This document shows, one piece after another, positions 1 to 8,360 of a stretch of DNA of 40,207 nucleotides. The translations under genes and the position numbers were made by a program. This DNA is from Candidatus Uhrbacteria bacterium RIFOXYB12_FULL_58_10. Lineage in GTDB: Bacteria > Patescibacteriota > Patescibacteriia > UBA9934 > GWF2-40-263. The number at the start of each line of letters is the position of its first letter. The stretch's first letter is position 1. The notes under the pieces are model-generated. The model searched no databases, had not been told where the DNA came from, and saw nothing but the letters and a program-made list of their open reading frames with translations. Where the stretch lies: contig MGFA01000006.1 of NCBI GenBank assembly GCA_001791645.1, positions 1 through 40,207 on the forward strand, read 5' to 3'.

Positions 1-1036
1 CGCCATCGAGGAATTCGAGGCGGGTCGACCGGACCTGACCGGTAATTTCAACGGCATCAACACCATGGAGGACGTCGAGAAACTCGACCCGACCGCGCTT
101 GCCAAGCTTCGTTCGCTTGCCGACGACCCGAGCAGCGAGCTTGGGCAGAAGTTCGCGGCACGCATGAAGGCGGTAAAGTCGAATACCAAGAAGAAGTTCA
201 GCGTAGGACAAACGATGCCGGATGGAACGGTGGTCACGAGAGGCATGGGCGATCAGGTCGTTACCGTGAGTGCTTGGGATCACTTCGAGGGCGGCATGGG
301 CAGCGTGAAGAAGCAGAAGGCGTGGAAGGAAGGCATGAGCGGGGTTTATGAGGGAATGGGCAAGTCCGCGCTCGATCTTGTGCCGGTAGAAGAGCTGGCC
401 AGAAACGCGTCGCCGGAACTTTTGAACCGTCGTTCCGATTTGGCATCCGCGATCACAAATAGCAAGGACTCCTCGGCTATTGCCAGCATGAGTAAGAAGC
501 CGAATGCCGCCGACGTGTTGCGACAGGCGTTTGCCCAACAAACTCAGGGTGGAAAGAAGCTTGATTTGAGCATGCCAACGTTGATTGGATTGGATCAGAC
601 TCTCCTTGAGGACAACGATGATATTGCTGAGTCGATTGCCCTGTCATTTGATGCGGAAAAACTTTCCAGGATCGCCGACGTGTATGAGTCGGCGAGCGAA
701 GCTGAGCGCAGCGAAATGGAAGATTCGATCATTTCGAACGTTGAACAGGCCTTGGACGCCGCTAGGTCATCCTCTGATGCGGTTACGGCGGATAAAGGAA
801 ATACGTTCCGAACGTACTTTGATGCCAAAATGGATGCGGCGACCGGTAATTTGGACGCGAACATCACTAGATATCAGACGCGGGTGAGCAACATGACCAC
901 GGCGCTTGCCGACGCGCAGGCCCGCGCGGATGCTGCCGCCGTGACGAAGCTGCAGGCTTGGATAAACGTGGAAACGACAAAGTTAAACAATTTGCGCGCG
1001 GCGAAGGCGACTCCGCGCGCCTCGCGCCGGAGTTAG
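1..1036 (+). CDS. Conserved protein of secretion locus, 5'-truncated by window edge
   Basis: The reading frame is open from base 2, so this is the C-terminal part (about 345 codons) of a longer gene. An ATG at 65 lies in frame, but nothing marks it as the true start. The visible part is hydrophilic, rich in Ala, Asp and Ser, without transmembrane segments, and its last ~90 residues look like coiled-coil helices. It stops 3 nt before the next gene and heads the PrgI/VirB4 operon. In such loci a large VirB6/TrbL-like membrane protein often precedes PrgI, so this could be the soluble tail of one; that is inference from position only. I do not recognise a domain. Confidence 0.75.
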   Translation, partial: AIEEFEAGRPDLTGNFNGINTMEDVEKLDPTALAKLRSLADDPSSELGQKFAARMKAVKSNTKKKFSVGQTMPDGTVVTRGMGDQVVTVSAWDHFEGGMGSVKKQKAWKEGMSGVYEGMGKSALDLVPVEELARNASPELLNRRSDLASAITNSKDSSAIASMSKKPNAADVLRQAFAQQTQGGKKLDLSMPTLIGLDQTLLEDNDDIAESIALSFDAEKLSRIADVYESASEAERSEMEDSIISNVEQALDAARSSSDAVTADKGNTFRTYFDAKMDAATGNLDANITRYQTRVSNMTTALADAQARADAAAVTKLQAWINVETTKLNNLRAAKATPRASRRS

Positions 1037-1039
1037 CGT

Positions 1040-2743
1040 ATGGGAATGACGGGAGGACAATTGCCGGTAGATCTGCCGGAGAACGTGAGAGATTTTCTGT
1101 CTGGCATGGACGGCTTTGCTTTCGCGAGCGCATTCGTCGAGTCGTTCGATATCAATCCCGTGCTCGTTTCCTCCGTCTTTCGGATTCAGAATCAGGTTGC
1201 AAAAGGGGACATCTCATTGCTTGAGCTACCCTCGATGCTTGAGACGGAATTCGCCCTGGAATCCGACGAGGCGATCAAGGCCGCAATTGAGATCGCCGGG
1301 AAGCGACTGTTGCCAGTCGCGGACCTTGTTGGGTTGGACGTTCTCGGTGCCCTCAGGTCTTGGGGCGCGAACCCGGAGGATTTTAAGGACGTGAAGAAGA
1401 TCGAGGCCGAGGCGAAGCCGGTGGCGCCGGAAGAAATGCCGGTGCAGCGAGCGCTGACGGATACAGGGGCCGTGTTCTTGGACCCCGTGCTGCAGCATCG
1501 GCTGGAGCTTATTGTCGTTTCGTTTCGCGATGGGGTGCGGACGCGCGAGCAGGCCGTTGCGGTGCTGATGCGTCCCATGAAAACCGGGGGGTTGGAAATG
1601 AATGAAAAGGCGGCCGGGGAAGTGTTGGATCTGGTTACGGTGGAACCTGGAGAAGTCAGCGCCATTGCGGAGAGCGAAGCAACGAAGCAACCCCAAGAAG
1701 AGATTATCGCGCCTCAGGCTGGCGGGGCGAAGGCCGATACGTTCACAGAGGAAGACGAGGAAGAAATCAAGATGGTCGCCGTTGAAAAAAAGGACGCCAT
1801 CGAGCACCCGCGGCTCATTACGGACACCAAGGCCGCGGCGGAAACGATCGCTTCGAATGCGAAACTTACGTTCGCGACCGGCGAACTGAAGACGCGATTC
1901 GAGCACATCATCGACGCAAGATTGCGCGACGTGCGGGACGGATTCGAAACGCGCGCGAAGCTTGAGGCATCAGTCGACCAGGGCGGCGTTGGGCTTTCGG
2001 GCGCGCAGTTGGTCGCGGTAATGGAGGCCGTGGAAAAGATGGACACGTTGCACCATGAGGCGCTCGCCGAAGAAATGGCGAAGAAAAAGGAGGAGAAAAT
2101 GGCAAAGGGTGCGGAAATGGCAAAGGGTGCGGAAAATTTGGCGCACAAGGAGGAACAGGTGATGGCGAAGCGATATGCGGAGATCACGGGAAAGGCTCCA
2201 ACCGAATTGGTTCGACCAATTCCGTCGCGGACATCATCCATTTTGCCGGCCGATGCGTTGAAGCAACGCGAACAGCAAATTGACACCGCGAAGGTAAGGG
2301 CCGCCATTGACGCGGCCAAGGTTGCGGCCGCGCAGGTCAGGCCGGTGCTCTCCGAGGCATCCATGCCCCCGGCGACAGCCGGACGACCAAGGGTGGAGGA
2401 CATTCGTTTCGAACGAAAGCTCGTTGATCCCATCGAAGAGCTTCGTTTGCTCACCCTGGTTGATTTTCGGAGGCTTTCGAAGGATCCTGAGCAGGCCGGG
2501 CAGAAGATTCAGGGCAAGGTGGAGCTTGTTTCGCAGGAGGGCTATGACCGTCGCATTGCGGCGGTTCGGGCATGGCGGGAATCCCCGCTTAGCCGACAGT
2601 ATGTCGCCATTTCGCGGGAGGCGCTTATTTCCGGCAAGGGGATCTCCCAGATTTTGGACGAAAAGCGTAAGTCTGGAGAATCCGTTCCAACTGACGAAGA
2701 ACTCAAGGTTATCGTAGACCTGAACGGAATGCTTAGATTTTGA
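1040..2743 (+). CDS. Large helical protein of unknown function in the VirB4 operon
   Basis: This 567-residue protein is predicted mostly helical. An ordered N-terminal ~100 residues is followed by an acidic, Glu/Ala/Lys-rich middle (about residues 200-400) that includes a short duplicated 'KGAEMAKGAE' stretch, and a compact C-terminal domain (about 460-560). There is no signal peptide or membrane segment. It starts 3 nt after the upstream stop, so the two are translationally linked, and it ends 14 nt before prgI. I do not recognise the family. Its fixed place before PrgI and VirB4 suggests a cytoplasmic accessory of the secretion-like machine, which is inference. Confidence 0.8.
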   Translation: MGMTGGQLPVDLPENVRDFLSGMDGFAFASAFVESFDINPVLVSSVFRIQNQVAKGDISLLELPSMLETEFALESDEAIKAAIEIAGKRLLPVADLVGLDVLGALRSWGANPEDFKDVKKIEAEAKPVAPEEMPVQRALTDTGAVFLDPVLQHRLELIVVSFRDGVRTREQAVAVLMRPMKTGGLEMNEKAAGEVLDLVTVEPGEVSAIAESEATKQPQEEIIAPQAGGAKADTFTEEDEEEIKMVAVEKKDAIEHPRLITDTKAAAETIASNAKLTFATGELKTRFEHIIDARLRDVRDGFETRAKLEASVDQGGVGLSGAQLVAVMEAVEKMDTLHHEALAEEMAKKKEEKMAKGAEMAKGAENLAHKEEQVMAKRYAEITGKAPTELVRPIPSRTSSILPADALKQREQQIDTAKVRAAIDAAKVAAAQVRPVLSEASMPPATAGRPRVEDIRFERKLVDPIEELRLLTLVDFRRLSKDPEQAGQKIQGKVELVSQEGYDRRIAAVRAWRESPLSRQYVAISREALISGKGISQILDEKRKSGESVPTDEELKVIVDLNGMLRF

Positions 2744-2749
2744 TACAAT
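2744..2749 (+). promoter_or_regulatory. Possible extended -10 before prgI
   Basis: TGATACAAT forms an extended -10 (TGn plus TACAAT) that overlaps the TGA stop of the preceding gene. Transcription from it would begin about at the ATG at 2758, giving a leaderless or nearly leaderless message. The -35 region (TGAACG at 17-nt spacing) is poor, so this is tentative. Confidence 0.3.
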
Positions 2750-2757
2750 GGGTTCGC

Positions 2758-3186
2758 ATGGAACAATTCGTCGTCCCACAGTTCATTGACGCGGAAGACA
2801 AGATTCTCGGCCCGCTTACGGGCCGTCAGTTTGTGATCATGCTTCTCGTGTTCATGACCGAGGCGATCATGTGGCGCGTGCTGCCGTTCGTGTGGTTTCT
2901 CGTCGTTGGCCTCCCGTTTTTTTCCTTCGGGGTGATCCTTTCCTTCGTGCGCGTAAACGGACAGGCATTTCATTTGTTCCTGTTGAACCTCACGCAAAGC
3001 CTTCGGAAGCCGCGCTTGCGCGTTTGGGACAAGGCGCTTACCGAGGCCGAGGTACGCATTCACCTTACCAAGGTGACGTCGCCCCCGCCCCCGCCCCCGC
3101 CGCGAAAGGCTCCTGTTTCGGCAAGTCGGCTTCAGGAACTTTCTCTGGTGGTCAATACCGGCGGCGTGTATAAGCCGGAAGAGTAG
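2758..3186 (+). CDS. PrgI family protein (VirB3-like small membrane protein)
   Basis: This 142-residue protein opens with 'MEQFVVPQFIDAEDKI', typical of PrgI proteins encoded next to VirB4 in Gram-positive and CPR secretion loci. Two hydrophobic helices span about residues 23-45 and 47-68, followed by a cytoplasmic tail. The tail contains a run of seven prolines near residue 110. PrgI resembles VirB3, an inner-membrane partner of the VirB4 ATPase. The ATG at 2758 is preferred to the TTG at 2740 because the family begins here. It ends 3 nt before the next gene. Family assignment is confident; the role of the proline run is unknown. Confidence 0.85.
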   Translation: MEQFVVPQFIDAEDKILGPLTGRQFVIMLLVFMTEAIMWRVLPFVWFLVVGLPFFSFGVILSFVRVNGQAFHLFLLNLTQSLRKPRLRVWDKALTEAEVRIHLTKVTSPPPPPPPRKAPVSASRLQELSLVVNTGGVYKPEE

Positions 3187-3189
3187 GGT

Positions 3190-3873
3190 ATGCCAGAAAA
3201 AAATAAGCTTGCAAAACCGAAACCCGGCCCGGCAACGCAGCGGTTTTTGGATATCGCCGAAATCCGAGATGACATGGTCATCTTGAATGACGGCACGGTT
3301 CGTTCCGTCATGCTCGTTTCGAGCATTAACTTCGCGTTGAAATCCGAGGAAGAACAAGAGGCTATCATCCAGTCGTACATTACGTTTTTGAACGGGCTCG
3401 ACTATCCGATTGAAATTGTGATCCAGTCGCGTCGCATGAACATCGACGCGTATGTCGCCTCGCTTTCCGAACAGGAAAAGAAAACGGAAAACGACCTTCT
3501 TCGCGCCCAGATTTCGGACTATCGGACGTTCGTCGGAGAACTTGTGGAACTTGGGCAAATCATGCAGAAGCGATTTTATATTGTCGTGCCCTATGATCCG
3601 CTGACTAACAAGAAGCGCGGCTTCTGGCAGCGATTGTCCCTTGTGCTTTCTCCCGTGGCCGCGGCCAAACTTAGCGAAAAGCAGCTTTCCGACCGCCGGG
3701 AGCAGATCTCTCGCCGTTCCGATCTCGTCATTGGCAACCTTTCGTCCATGGGATTGCAGTCCGCGCGCCTTGATACGCAGGGACTGATCGAGCTGTATTA
3801 CAATGCCTATAATCCCGACGTATTCGAGGAAGAACGTTTGGGAGAGCTGGGAAAGATAAGAATAGAAGATTAG
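3190..3873 (+). CDS. TraC/VirB4 N-terminal-domain-like protein
   Basis: This 227-residue soluble protein looks like the N-terminal, non-ATPase part of VirB4/TraC proteins: 'DIAEIRDDMVILNDGTVRSVMLV' is a typical opening beta-rich segment, and 'FYIVVPYDP' follows near residue 127. (Segments quoted are broken here: DIAEIRDDMVIL, then NDGTVRSVMLV.) It has no Walker motifs. It precedes the full VirB4 with a 1-nt gap, so the two probably act together. In CPR genomes this two-gene arrangement recurs, which suggests a dedicated adaptor subunit rather than a truncated pseudogene. The assignment rests on motif resemblance and context. Confidence 0.7.
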   Translation: MPEKNKLAKPKPGPATQRFLDIAEIRDDMVILNDGTVRSVMLVSSINFALKSEEEQEAIIQSYITFLNGLDYPIEIVIQSRRMNIDAYVASLSEQEKKTENDLLRAQISDYRTFVGELVELGQIMQKRFYIVVPYDPLTNKKRGFWQRLSLVLSPVAAAKLSEKQLSDRREQISRRSDLVIGNLSSMGLQSARLDTQGLIELYYNAYNPDVFEEERLGELGKIRIED

Positions 3874-3874
3874 T

Positions 3875-5968
3875 GTGGCAATTGAAATAAGACAATTGGG
3901 CAAGGCCGTGCCGGCACCGCCGCCGCAGGTAGAAAAGCCAAAAAAGCCGGAAGAAGCTCGCGTGGCCGCGGAGCGTCTTGCACTTGAGGAAGAACGGATT
4001 TATCGCAAGGGTGTCGTTACGGTGCGGGATGTCATTTCGCCGGCGTCGTTTGAGGTAAATCCGACGTTTCTTCGGCTTTCCGGCGTGTATGCGCGCACCT
4101 TGTTTGTCATCACCTATCCGCGCCACATCGGCCTTGGGTGGTCCTCCCCGATTATCAACCTCAACAAAACGCTTGACGTGGCAATGTACTTTTATCCGCT
4201 CCCGTCGCACCTGATCCTGAAGCAGCTCCAGAAGCGCGTGGGTATCATGAGCGCCGGCATCCTCGCCGATGCCGATAAGGGCGCCCCGCGCGACCCGATC
4301 AAGGAAACCGCGCTGCGTGACATCGAGTCGTTGCGGGACGCGTTGACCCAGGGAATCGAGCATTTTTTCCAGTTCGCGTTTTACGTCACCATCTATTGCA
4401 AGAGCGAGGACGAGCTTGACAAGACGTCGCAAGAAATTGAGGCGATCTTCGGGTCGAAACTCATTTATACGAAGTCCGGGTTCTATCAAACGGAGCAGGG
4501 ATTCAATTCCACGCTTCCGCTCGGGAACGACGAGCTGCAAATTACCTATAACTTGAATACGTCGCCGATCGCGGCGTCGTTTCCATTCATTTCTTCCGAC
4601 CTGACGAGCGACAACGGCATTCTGTACGGCATTAACCGTCATAATAACTCGCTCATTCTTTTCGATCGCTTCTCGTTGCAAAACGCCAACTCGGTGGTGT
4701 TTGCGACCTCTGGCGCCGGAAAGTCGTATGCCATCAAGCTTGAGATCCTTCGCTCGCTCATGATGGGCGTGGACGTGATCGTCATCGACCCGGAAATGGA
4801 ATATAAGCATCTTTCCGACGCGGTCGGCGGCACGTACGTTAACGTGTCGCTCGCATCGCAGGCAAAGGTGAACCCGTTCGACTTGCCGCGCGCCGTGGGC
4901 GAGGGAACCAAGGTTGAGGATATCATTCGTTCCGCGGTCATTACGCTCAAGGGGTTGCTTCGCATCATGATTGGCGCTCCGGTTCTCGCGGGAGGCGCGG
5001 CCGGATTTACGCCGGAAGAGGATTCCGTGCTCGACCGAGCGCTCATTGAGGCGTACGCAAAAAAGGACATCACTCCGGAAACGGTCGATCTTTCCGTTGT
5101 CGAACCGCCGGTACTTACGGACTTTCAGGATGTTCTCGAGGGGATGGAAGGGGCGGAGAATCTCGTTGCCCGACTGCGAAAGTATACGGAAGGAACGTTC
5201 GCGGGCCTCTTGAATCAGCCGACCAACGTGGAGATGGACAACCAACTCGTGATTTTTTCCGTGCGCGACCTTGAGGACGAGCTTCGTCCGGTCGCGATTT
5301 ATACCATCATCAACTACATCTGGAACGTGGTGCGCTCGGTGCGCAAGAAGCGCATCATGGTCATAGACGAGGCCTGGTGGCTCATGCAATATGAGGATTC
5401 CGCGCGATTCATGTTCGCGCTTGTCAAGCGCTGTCGCAAATATTATCTCGGCATTACCACCATTACGCAGGACGTCAACGACTTTTTGCGCTCCCCGTAC
5501 GGTCAGGCGATCGTCAACAACTCGTCATTGCAGCTTCTCATGAAACAGTCGCCTTCCGCGGTGGATCTCATTCAAAAGACGTTTAACCTGACCGACGGCG
5601 AGAAATTCCTATTGCTCGAATCCGGCGTGGGAGAGGGAATTTTCTTCGCGGGACAAAAGCATGCGGCCATTAAGGTCGTGGCATCGTATACCGAGGACCA
5701 GATCGTTACCACGAACCCACAGCAGCTTTTGGACATCGAGCAGGCAAAGAAGGATTTTGAGGTACAGTTATCCAAGGAACGCGGCGAGGATAGTCGCACA
5801 AGGCCCGTTGCCCCCGGCGCAAAGACTTCGGAACCGGAAGCGTCTCCGCTTGAAGAAGAGCCGTCGTTATCCGAGAAGGCAGCAGCGGATGCGGCCGCCG
5901 CGTTGTTGTCGCGGGAAGATTCCGGAAAGGCCGAGGCTGATCGGATTAAGTCGTCGTTGCAAAGCTAA
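3875..5968 (+). CDS. virB4: VirB4/TraC-like secretion ATPase
   Basis: This 697-residue protein is the energy-providing ATPase of the type IV secretion-like system and acts at the cytoplasmic face of the membrane with PrgI. Walker A (SGAGKSY) lies near residues 278-284 and Walker B (RIMVIDEAWWL) near 491-500; the 'QDVNDFL' and 'NNSSLQLLMKQ' segments downstream are typical of VirB4. Residues 1-45 are Pro/Lys/Glu-rich and residues ~640-697 form an acidic disordered tail. The start is GTG, one base after the previous stop. The length is usual for CPR VirB4. No relaxase or VirD4 is in view, so DNA transfer cannot be inferred. Confidence 0.93.
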   Translation: MAIEIRQLGKAVPAPPPQVEKPKKPEEARVAAERLALEEERIYRKGVVTVRDVISPASFEVNPTFLRLSGVYARTLFVITYPRHIGLGWSSPIINLNKTLDVAMYFYPLPSHLILKQLQKRVGIMSAGILADADKGAPRDPIKETALRDIESLRDALTQGIEHFFQFAFYVTIYCKSEDELDKTSQEIEAIFGSKLIYTKSGFYQTEQGFNSTLPLGNDELQITYNLNTSPIAASFPFISSDLTSDNGILYGINRHNNSLILFDRFSLQNANSVVFATSGAGKSYAIKLEILRSLMMGVDVIVIDPEMEYKHLSDAVGGTYVNVSLASQAKVNPFDLPRAVGEGTKVEDIIRSAVITLKGLLRIMIGAPVLAGGAAGFTPEEDSVLDRALIEAYAKKDITPETVDLSVVEPPVLTDFQDVLEGMEGAENLVARLRKYTEGTFAGLLNQPTNVEMDNQLVIFSVRDLEDELRPVAIYTIINYIWNVVRSVRKKRIMVIDEAWWLMQYEDSARFMFALVKRCRKYYLGITTITQDVNDFLRSPYGQAIVNNSSLQLLMKQSPSAVDLIQKTFNLTDGEKFLLLESGVGEGIFFAGQKHAAIKVVASYTEDQIVTTNPQQLLDIEQAKKDFEVQLSKERGEDSRTRPVAPGAKTSEPEASPLEEEPSLSEKAAADAAAALLSREDSGKAEADRIKSSLQS

Positions 5969-5971
5969 CGT

Positions 5972-6547
5972 ATGATTTCTCAGAAGACAAGACGAAATAT
6001 TTTTCTCACGATCCTGATTCTGTTGGTTTTGCTTCTCATGTTCTTGCTTTGGTGGTTTTTGCGCCCGGAACCAGCGGCGCCGATCGTGATCACGCCCACG
6101 CCGATTGTGACAATACCCGCATCCGATACGGGATCGATTTCCGAAACGCGACAACAGGAGGAACAGGTATCCCGCAACCAAACTGCTTCCATTCAATCGG
6201 CGTCCAAGACGTTCGCGGAACGGTATGGCAGTTATTCCAACGAGGCTAATTTTGCCAATTTGCGCGACGTAATTCCTCTCATGAACGCTTCGTTTGCCCG
6301 TGAAACGCTGGCGTTTGTCGACGCCGCGACCGCGCCAGTGGATTATTATGCTGTCACGACGCGCGTAATTTCCGTATCGGTCGATGCCGTGGATGAAGCG
6401 ACCGGAACGGCAACGGTTACCGTCACGACGCAGCGCGAGGAAGCGAAGGGATCCGTCCAAAATGTTTCGGTCAGGTACGCGGACCTGCGGCTCACCTTCG
6501 TTACGGAAAACGGATCATGGAAAGTTTCGTCGGTCAGCTGGCTCTAG
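5972..6547 (+). CDS. Membrane-anchored protein of the VirB4 operon, NTF2/VirB8-like in outline
   Basis: This 191-residue protein has a short basic N-terminus, one strong transmembrane helix (about residues 11-31) and an extracytoplasmic Pro/Thr-rich linker. A domain of ~120 residues follows, with the order helix then beta strands ending in 'WKVSSVSWL'. This plan (N-in anchor plus cone-like alpha/beta domain) resembles VirB8 and other NTF2-fold proteins, but there is no decisive motif. It is 3 nt after virB4 and overlaps comF by 31 nt, so it belongs to the same operon. A VirB8-like scaffold is an inference. Confidence 0.7.
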   Translation: MISQKTRRNIFLTILILLVLLLMFLLWWFLRPEPAAPIVITPTPIVTIPASDTGSISETRQQEEQVSRNQTASIQSASKTFAERYGSYSNEANFANLRDVIPLMNASFARETLAFVDAATAPVDYYAVTTRVISVSVDAVDEATGTATVTVTTQREEAKGSVQNVSVRYADLRLTFVTENGSWKVSSVSWL

Positions 6548-7227
6548 ACGCTTTGGATCTCGTGTTTCCACGATTTTGTTTGCGTTGTGGCGTTGAAGGG
6601 ACGGCATGGTGCGAAGGATGCGCGGCCTCGTTCGCTCCGTTTCCTCCGGTCGCGCGCTGTCCGTTTTGCGAAACGACCGGATCGTGGCGCACATGCGCCG
6701 ATTGCCGCGACGAGACGTACCTCGACGGCTTGACCGCGATCGCGCCGTACGGGAACGCGATCGTGCGCGAAGCGTTGACCACGTGGAAGTATCACGGGGA
6801 TCCCGAGATGGGCAGGGTGGTGGACCTGTGGATTCGGCAGGTCGTTGGGTCGCGCGACGCGTTCGTTTTTCCGTCGGGCGCGACGGTGACTCACTTGCCG
6901 CTTCATGCGTCGCGCAGACGGCATCGCGGTTTCGACCAGGCAGAGGAAGTGGCCCGCTCGCTCGCGTCAACGCTCGACGTGGCGAGCCGTGCGCTGCTCG
7001 TTCGAACGCATGCGACTTCGAGCCAGGCCAAACGTGCGTCGGCCGAACGCATGGTCGGCGACCTTGACGATCTTTTTCGTGCCACGGGGGAGGTTCCCCG
7101 CAAGGTGATTTTGTGCGATGATGTGTGTACGAGCGGCGCGACCATGGACGCGGCGGCCAAGGCGTTTAAAGAGGCCGGGGCCGAGATCGTTTGGGGGTTC
7201 AGCGTTGCCCGCGGTTCGCATCCTTGA
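6517..7227 (+). CDS. comF: ComF family phosphoribosyltransferase-like protein
   Basis: This 236-residue protein has the ComF plan: an N-terminal cysteine cluster with two zinc-ribbon-like pairs (CLRC and CEGC, then CPFC and CADC, about residues 21-63) followed by a type I phosphoribosyltransferase domain. The PRPP-binding motif VILCDDVCTSGAT sits near residues 197-209. ComF proteins assist inward movement of transforming DNA, with DprA and PriA as known partners. It overlaps the upstream gene by 31 nt, linking a uptake-type protein with the secretion-like locus. The family call is confident; the biochemical substrate is unknown. Confidence 0.9.
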   Translation: MESFVGQLALDALDLVFPRFCLRCGVEGTAWCEGCAASFAPFPPVARCPFCETTGSWRTCADCRDETYLDGLTAIAPYGNAIVREALTTWKYHGDPEMGRVVDLWIRQVVGSRDAFVFPSGATVTHLPLHASRRRHRGFDQAEEVARSLASTLDVASRALLVRTHATSSQAKRASAERMVGDLDDLFRATGEVPRKVILCDDVCTSGATMDAAAKAFKEAGAEIVWGFSVARGSHP

Positions 7228-7264
7228 TTTTATCCAACCGATCACGTACTCTGTCCGCACCCGT

Positions 7265-7358
7265 GGAGAGGTACCCAAGAGGCTGAAGGGGCGGGATTGC
7301 TAATCCTGTAGGTCGGGTTTTTCCCGGCGCGGAGGTTCGAATCCTCTCCTCTCCGCCA
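7265..7358 (+). tRNA. tRNA-Ser(GCT)
   Basis: The acceptor stem GGAGAGG/CCTCTCC is followed by G73 and an encoded CCA. The anticodon arm CGGGA-TTGCTAA-TCCTG gives GCT, and a long variable arm (GGTCGGG...CCCGGCG) is typical of serine tRNA. The T loop is TTCGAAT. The gene is 94 nt long and reads AGC/AGU codons. Confidence 0.95.
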
Positions 7359-7365
7359 GGCCGGA

Positions 7366-7385
7366 CGCATGGATCGTTCCATGCG
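7366..7385 (+). other. Hairpin between the two tRNA-Ser genes
   Basis: CGCATGGA and TCCATGCG form a perfect 8-bp stem with a TCGT tetraloop between the two tRNAs. There is no T run, so it is more likely a processing or spacer hairpin of a two-tRNA transcript than a terminator. Confidence 0.5.
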
Positions 7386-7422
7386 CGCGGCGTGGCAACC
7401 GGGACTTGAGACTACTGCGTTG

Positions 7423-7510
7423 GGAGACGTGGCCGAGCGGTTGAAGGCACTGGTCTTGAAAACCAGCAGACCGAAAGGTCTCGAAGGTTCGAATCCTTCC
7501 GTCTCCGCCA
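7423..7510 (+). tRNA. tRNA-Ser(TGA), insertion target of the island
   Basis: The acceptor GGAGACG/CGTCTCC is followed by G73 and an encoded CCA. The anticodon arm CTGGT-CTTGAAA-ACCAG gives TGA, with a long serine variable arm and T loop TTCGAAT. The gene is 88 nt. Its last six bases, CCGCCA (7505-7510), are the core shared by all junctions of the adjoining island, so the tRNA stays intact while the element is attached directly to its CCA end. Confidence 0.95.
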
Positions 7511-7576
7511 GGACAATTTTGTATCGTAGAACCCGTATTGCCATGAGCATCGGGTGACTCAGATACATGATTATCC
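7505..7576 (+). repeat. Junction A (attL): core CCGCCA plus 66-nt palindromic left end
   Basis: After the tRNA CCA, GGACAATTTTGTATC pairs with GATACATGATTATCC (7562-7576), with an inner CCCG/CGGG stem. The same element starts with GGACAA at every junction (7511, 9563, 12201, 15133 and inverted at 15294) and is 64-66 nt long each time. Because the opposite island end joins CCGCCA to different sequence, the palindrome belongs to the element, not to the original chromosome. Confidence 0.85.
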
Positions 7577-7577
7577 C

Positions 7578-7611
7578 AAGATAAAAACGGCTTAACGGCC
7601 GTTTTTATCTT
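7578..7611. terminator. Bidirectional intrinsic terminator after left end A
   Basis: AAGATAAAAACGGC and GCCGTTTTTATCTT form a perfect 14-bp stem around TTAACG, with T runs on both strands. It can end the tRNA-Ser transcript on + and the SWIM gene on -. The SWIM stop codon (7592-7594) lies in the loop. Confidence 0.85.
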
Positions 7612-8356
7612 TGCTGTGTGGGCGACGATCTTTTTCGACTATTTTGACCAATGACTCTTCCCATCCGAAGCAGGTTTGAATCCCAATAAGGGGCAAGAAG
7701 GTCGAGATACAATTCACGTCGGCTTTTGCGTATTCTTGCAAGATAAGGACGACTGACTCCATAAAACCGCCGACCGTACCATTTGAGTCATCGATGCCAC
7801 TATTGCAAAGTTTCTTATCTAGCCGCAAAAGAAGGTTCACTAGCAGATCAGCTGTCTGTTCGCTCGCTAGAAGAGACGAGATGATCGCCGACAGTCGCCG
7901 ACATCCTTCGTCAAGCGAATCTTGATACGCAAACCAGGTACGCGACGGCCCATCATACGCTTTGATATAACGGAGCGCATGAGTGATCTCGCGTTTCTTC
8001 CCAGCGAGCGCATCGGCACTCAGCTTTCCCAACTTTCCATTCCACGTCGGCCTAGCTGCATATTTTCTTTCTTGGTCTGTCAGAGGTTTCCCCTGTTTTA
8101 CCGCATACATAGCAACAGCAATCTGGTGTTTGCATAATGTGTCGTTCTGGCCGAGATAGCAGGTGCAGTGGCCATAATCAAACCGTCGGTCCTCCACAAA
8201 TACCTTGTAAGGTTTCGTTCCGATCACCGTGGCAGCATACGATTTAATACCTTCACAAAAATCTTTAATCTTGCCGGATTCATACAAGTCAACAGCCTTC
8301 TGAAAAGTGCCTTCGTTGGTACCAAATTTGATTTTATCGAGGTCGTACTTGGGCAT
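7592..8356 (-). CDS. SWIM zinc-finger protein (island cargo)
   Basis: This 254-residue protein contains a SWIM finger of the form CxCx8CxH at C64, C66, C75 and H77 ('[14 protein letters not shown]'). SWIM domains bind DNA or protein in many contexts, including genes next to helicases and mobile elements. The helical C-terminal ~150 residues have no motif I recognise. The gene starts 4 nt after the Fic stop, so the two form one - strand operon, and ends inside the loop of the element terminator. No helicase partner is present. The SWIM call is confident; the function is unknown. Confidence 0.8.
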   Translation of the reverse strand: MPKYDLDKIKFGTNEGTFQKAVDLYESGKIKDFCEGIKSYAATVIGTKPYKVFVEDRRFDYGHCTCYLGQNDTLCKHQIAVAMYAVKQGKPLTDQERKYAARPTWNGKLGKLSADALAGKKREITHALRYIKAYDGPSRTWFAYQDSLDEGCRRLSAIISSLLASEQTADLLVNLLLRLDKKLCNSGIDDSNGTVGGFMESVVLILQEYAKADVNCISTFLPLIGIQTCFGWEESLVKIVEKDRRPHSKDKNGR

Positions 8357-8360
8357 ACGG

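Noticed and set aside
3085-3105. C-rich run as a repeat expansion
   Set aside because: It is an in-frame polyproline segment at the end of PrgI; similar Pro-rich tails occur in membrane adaptor proteins and there is no sign of slippage.
3728-5389. Open frame of 553 codons on the - strand
   Set aside because: Antisense to virB4 and the end of its upstream neighbour; no motif, skewed His/Arg/Asp content.
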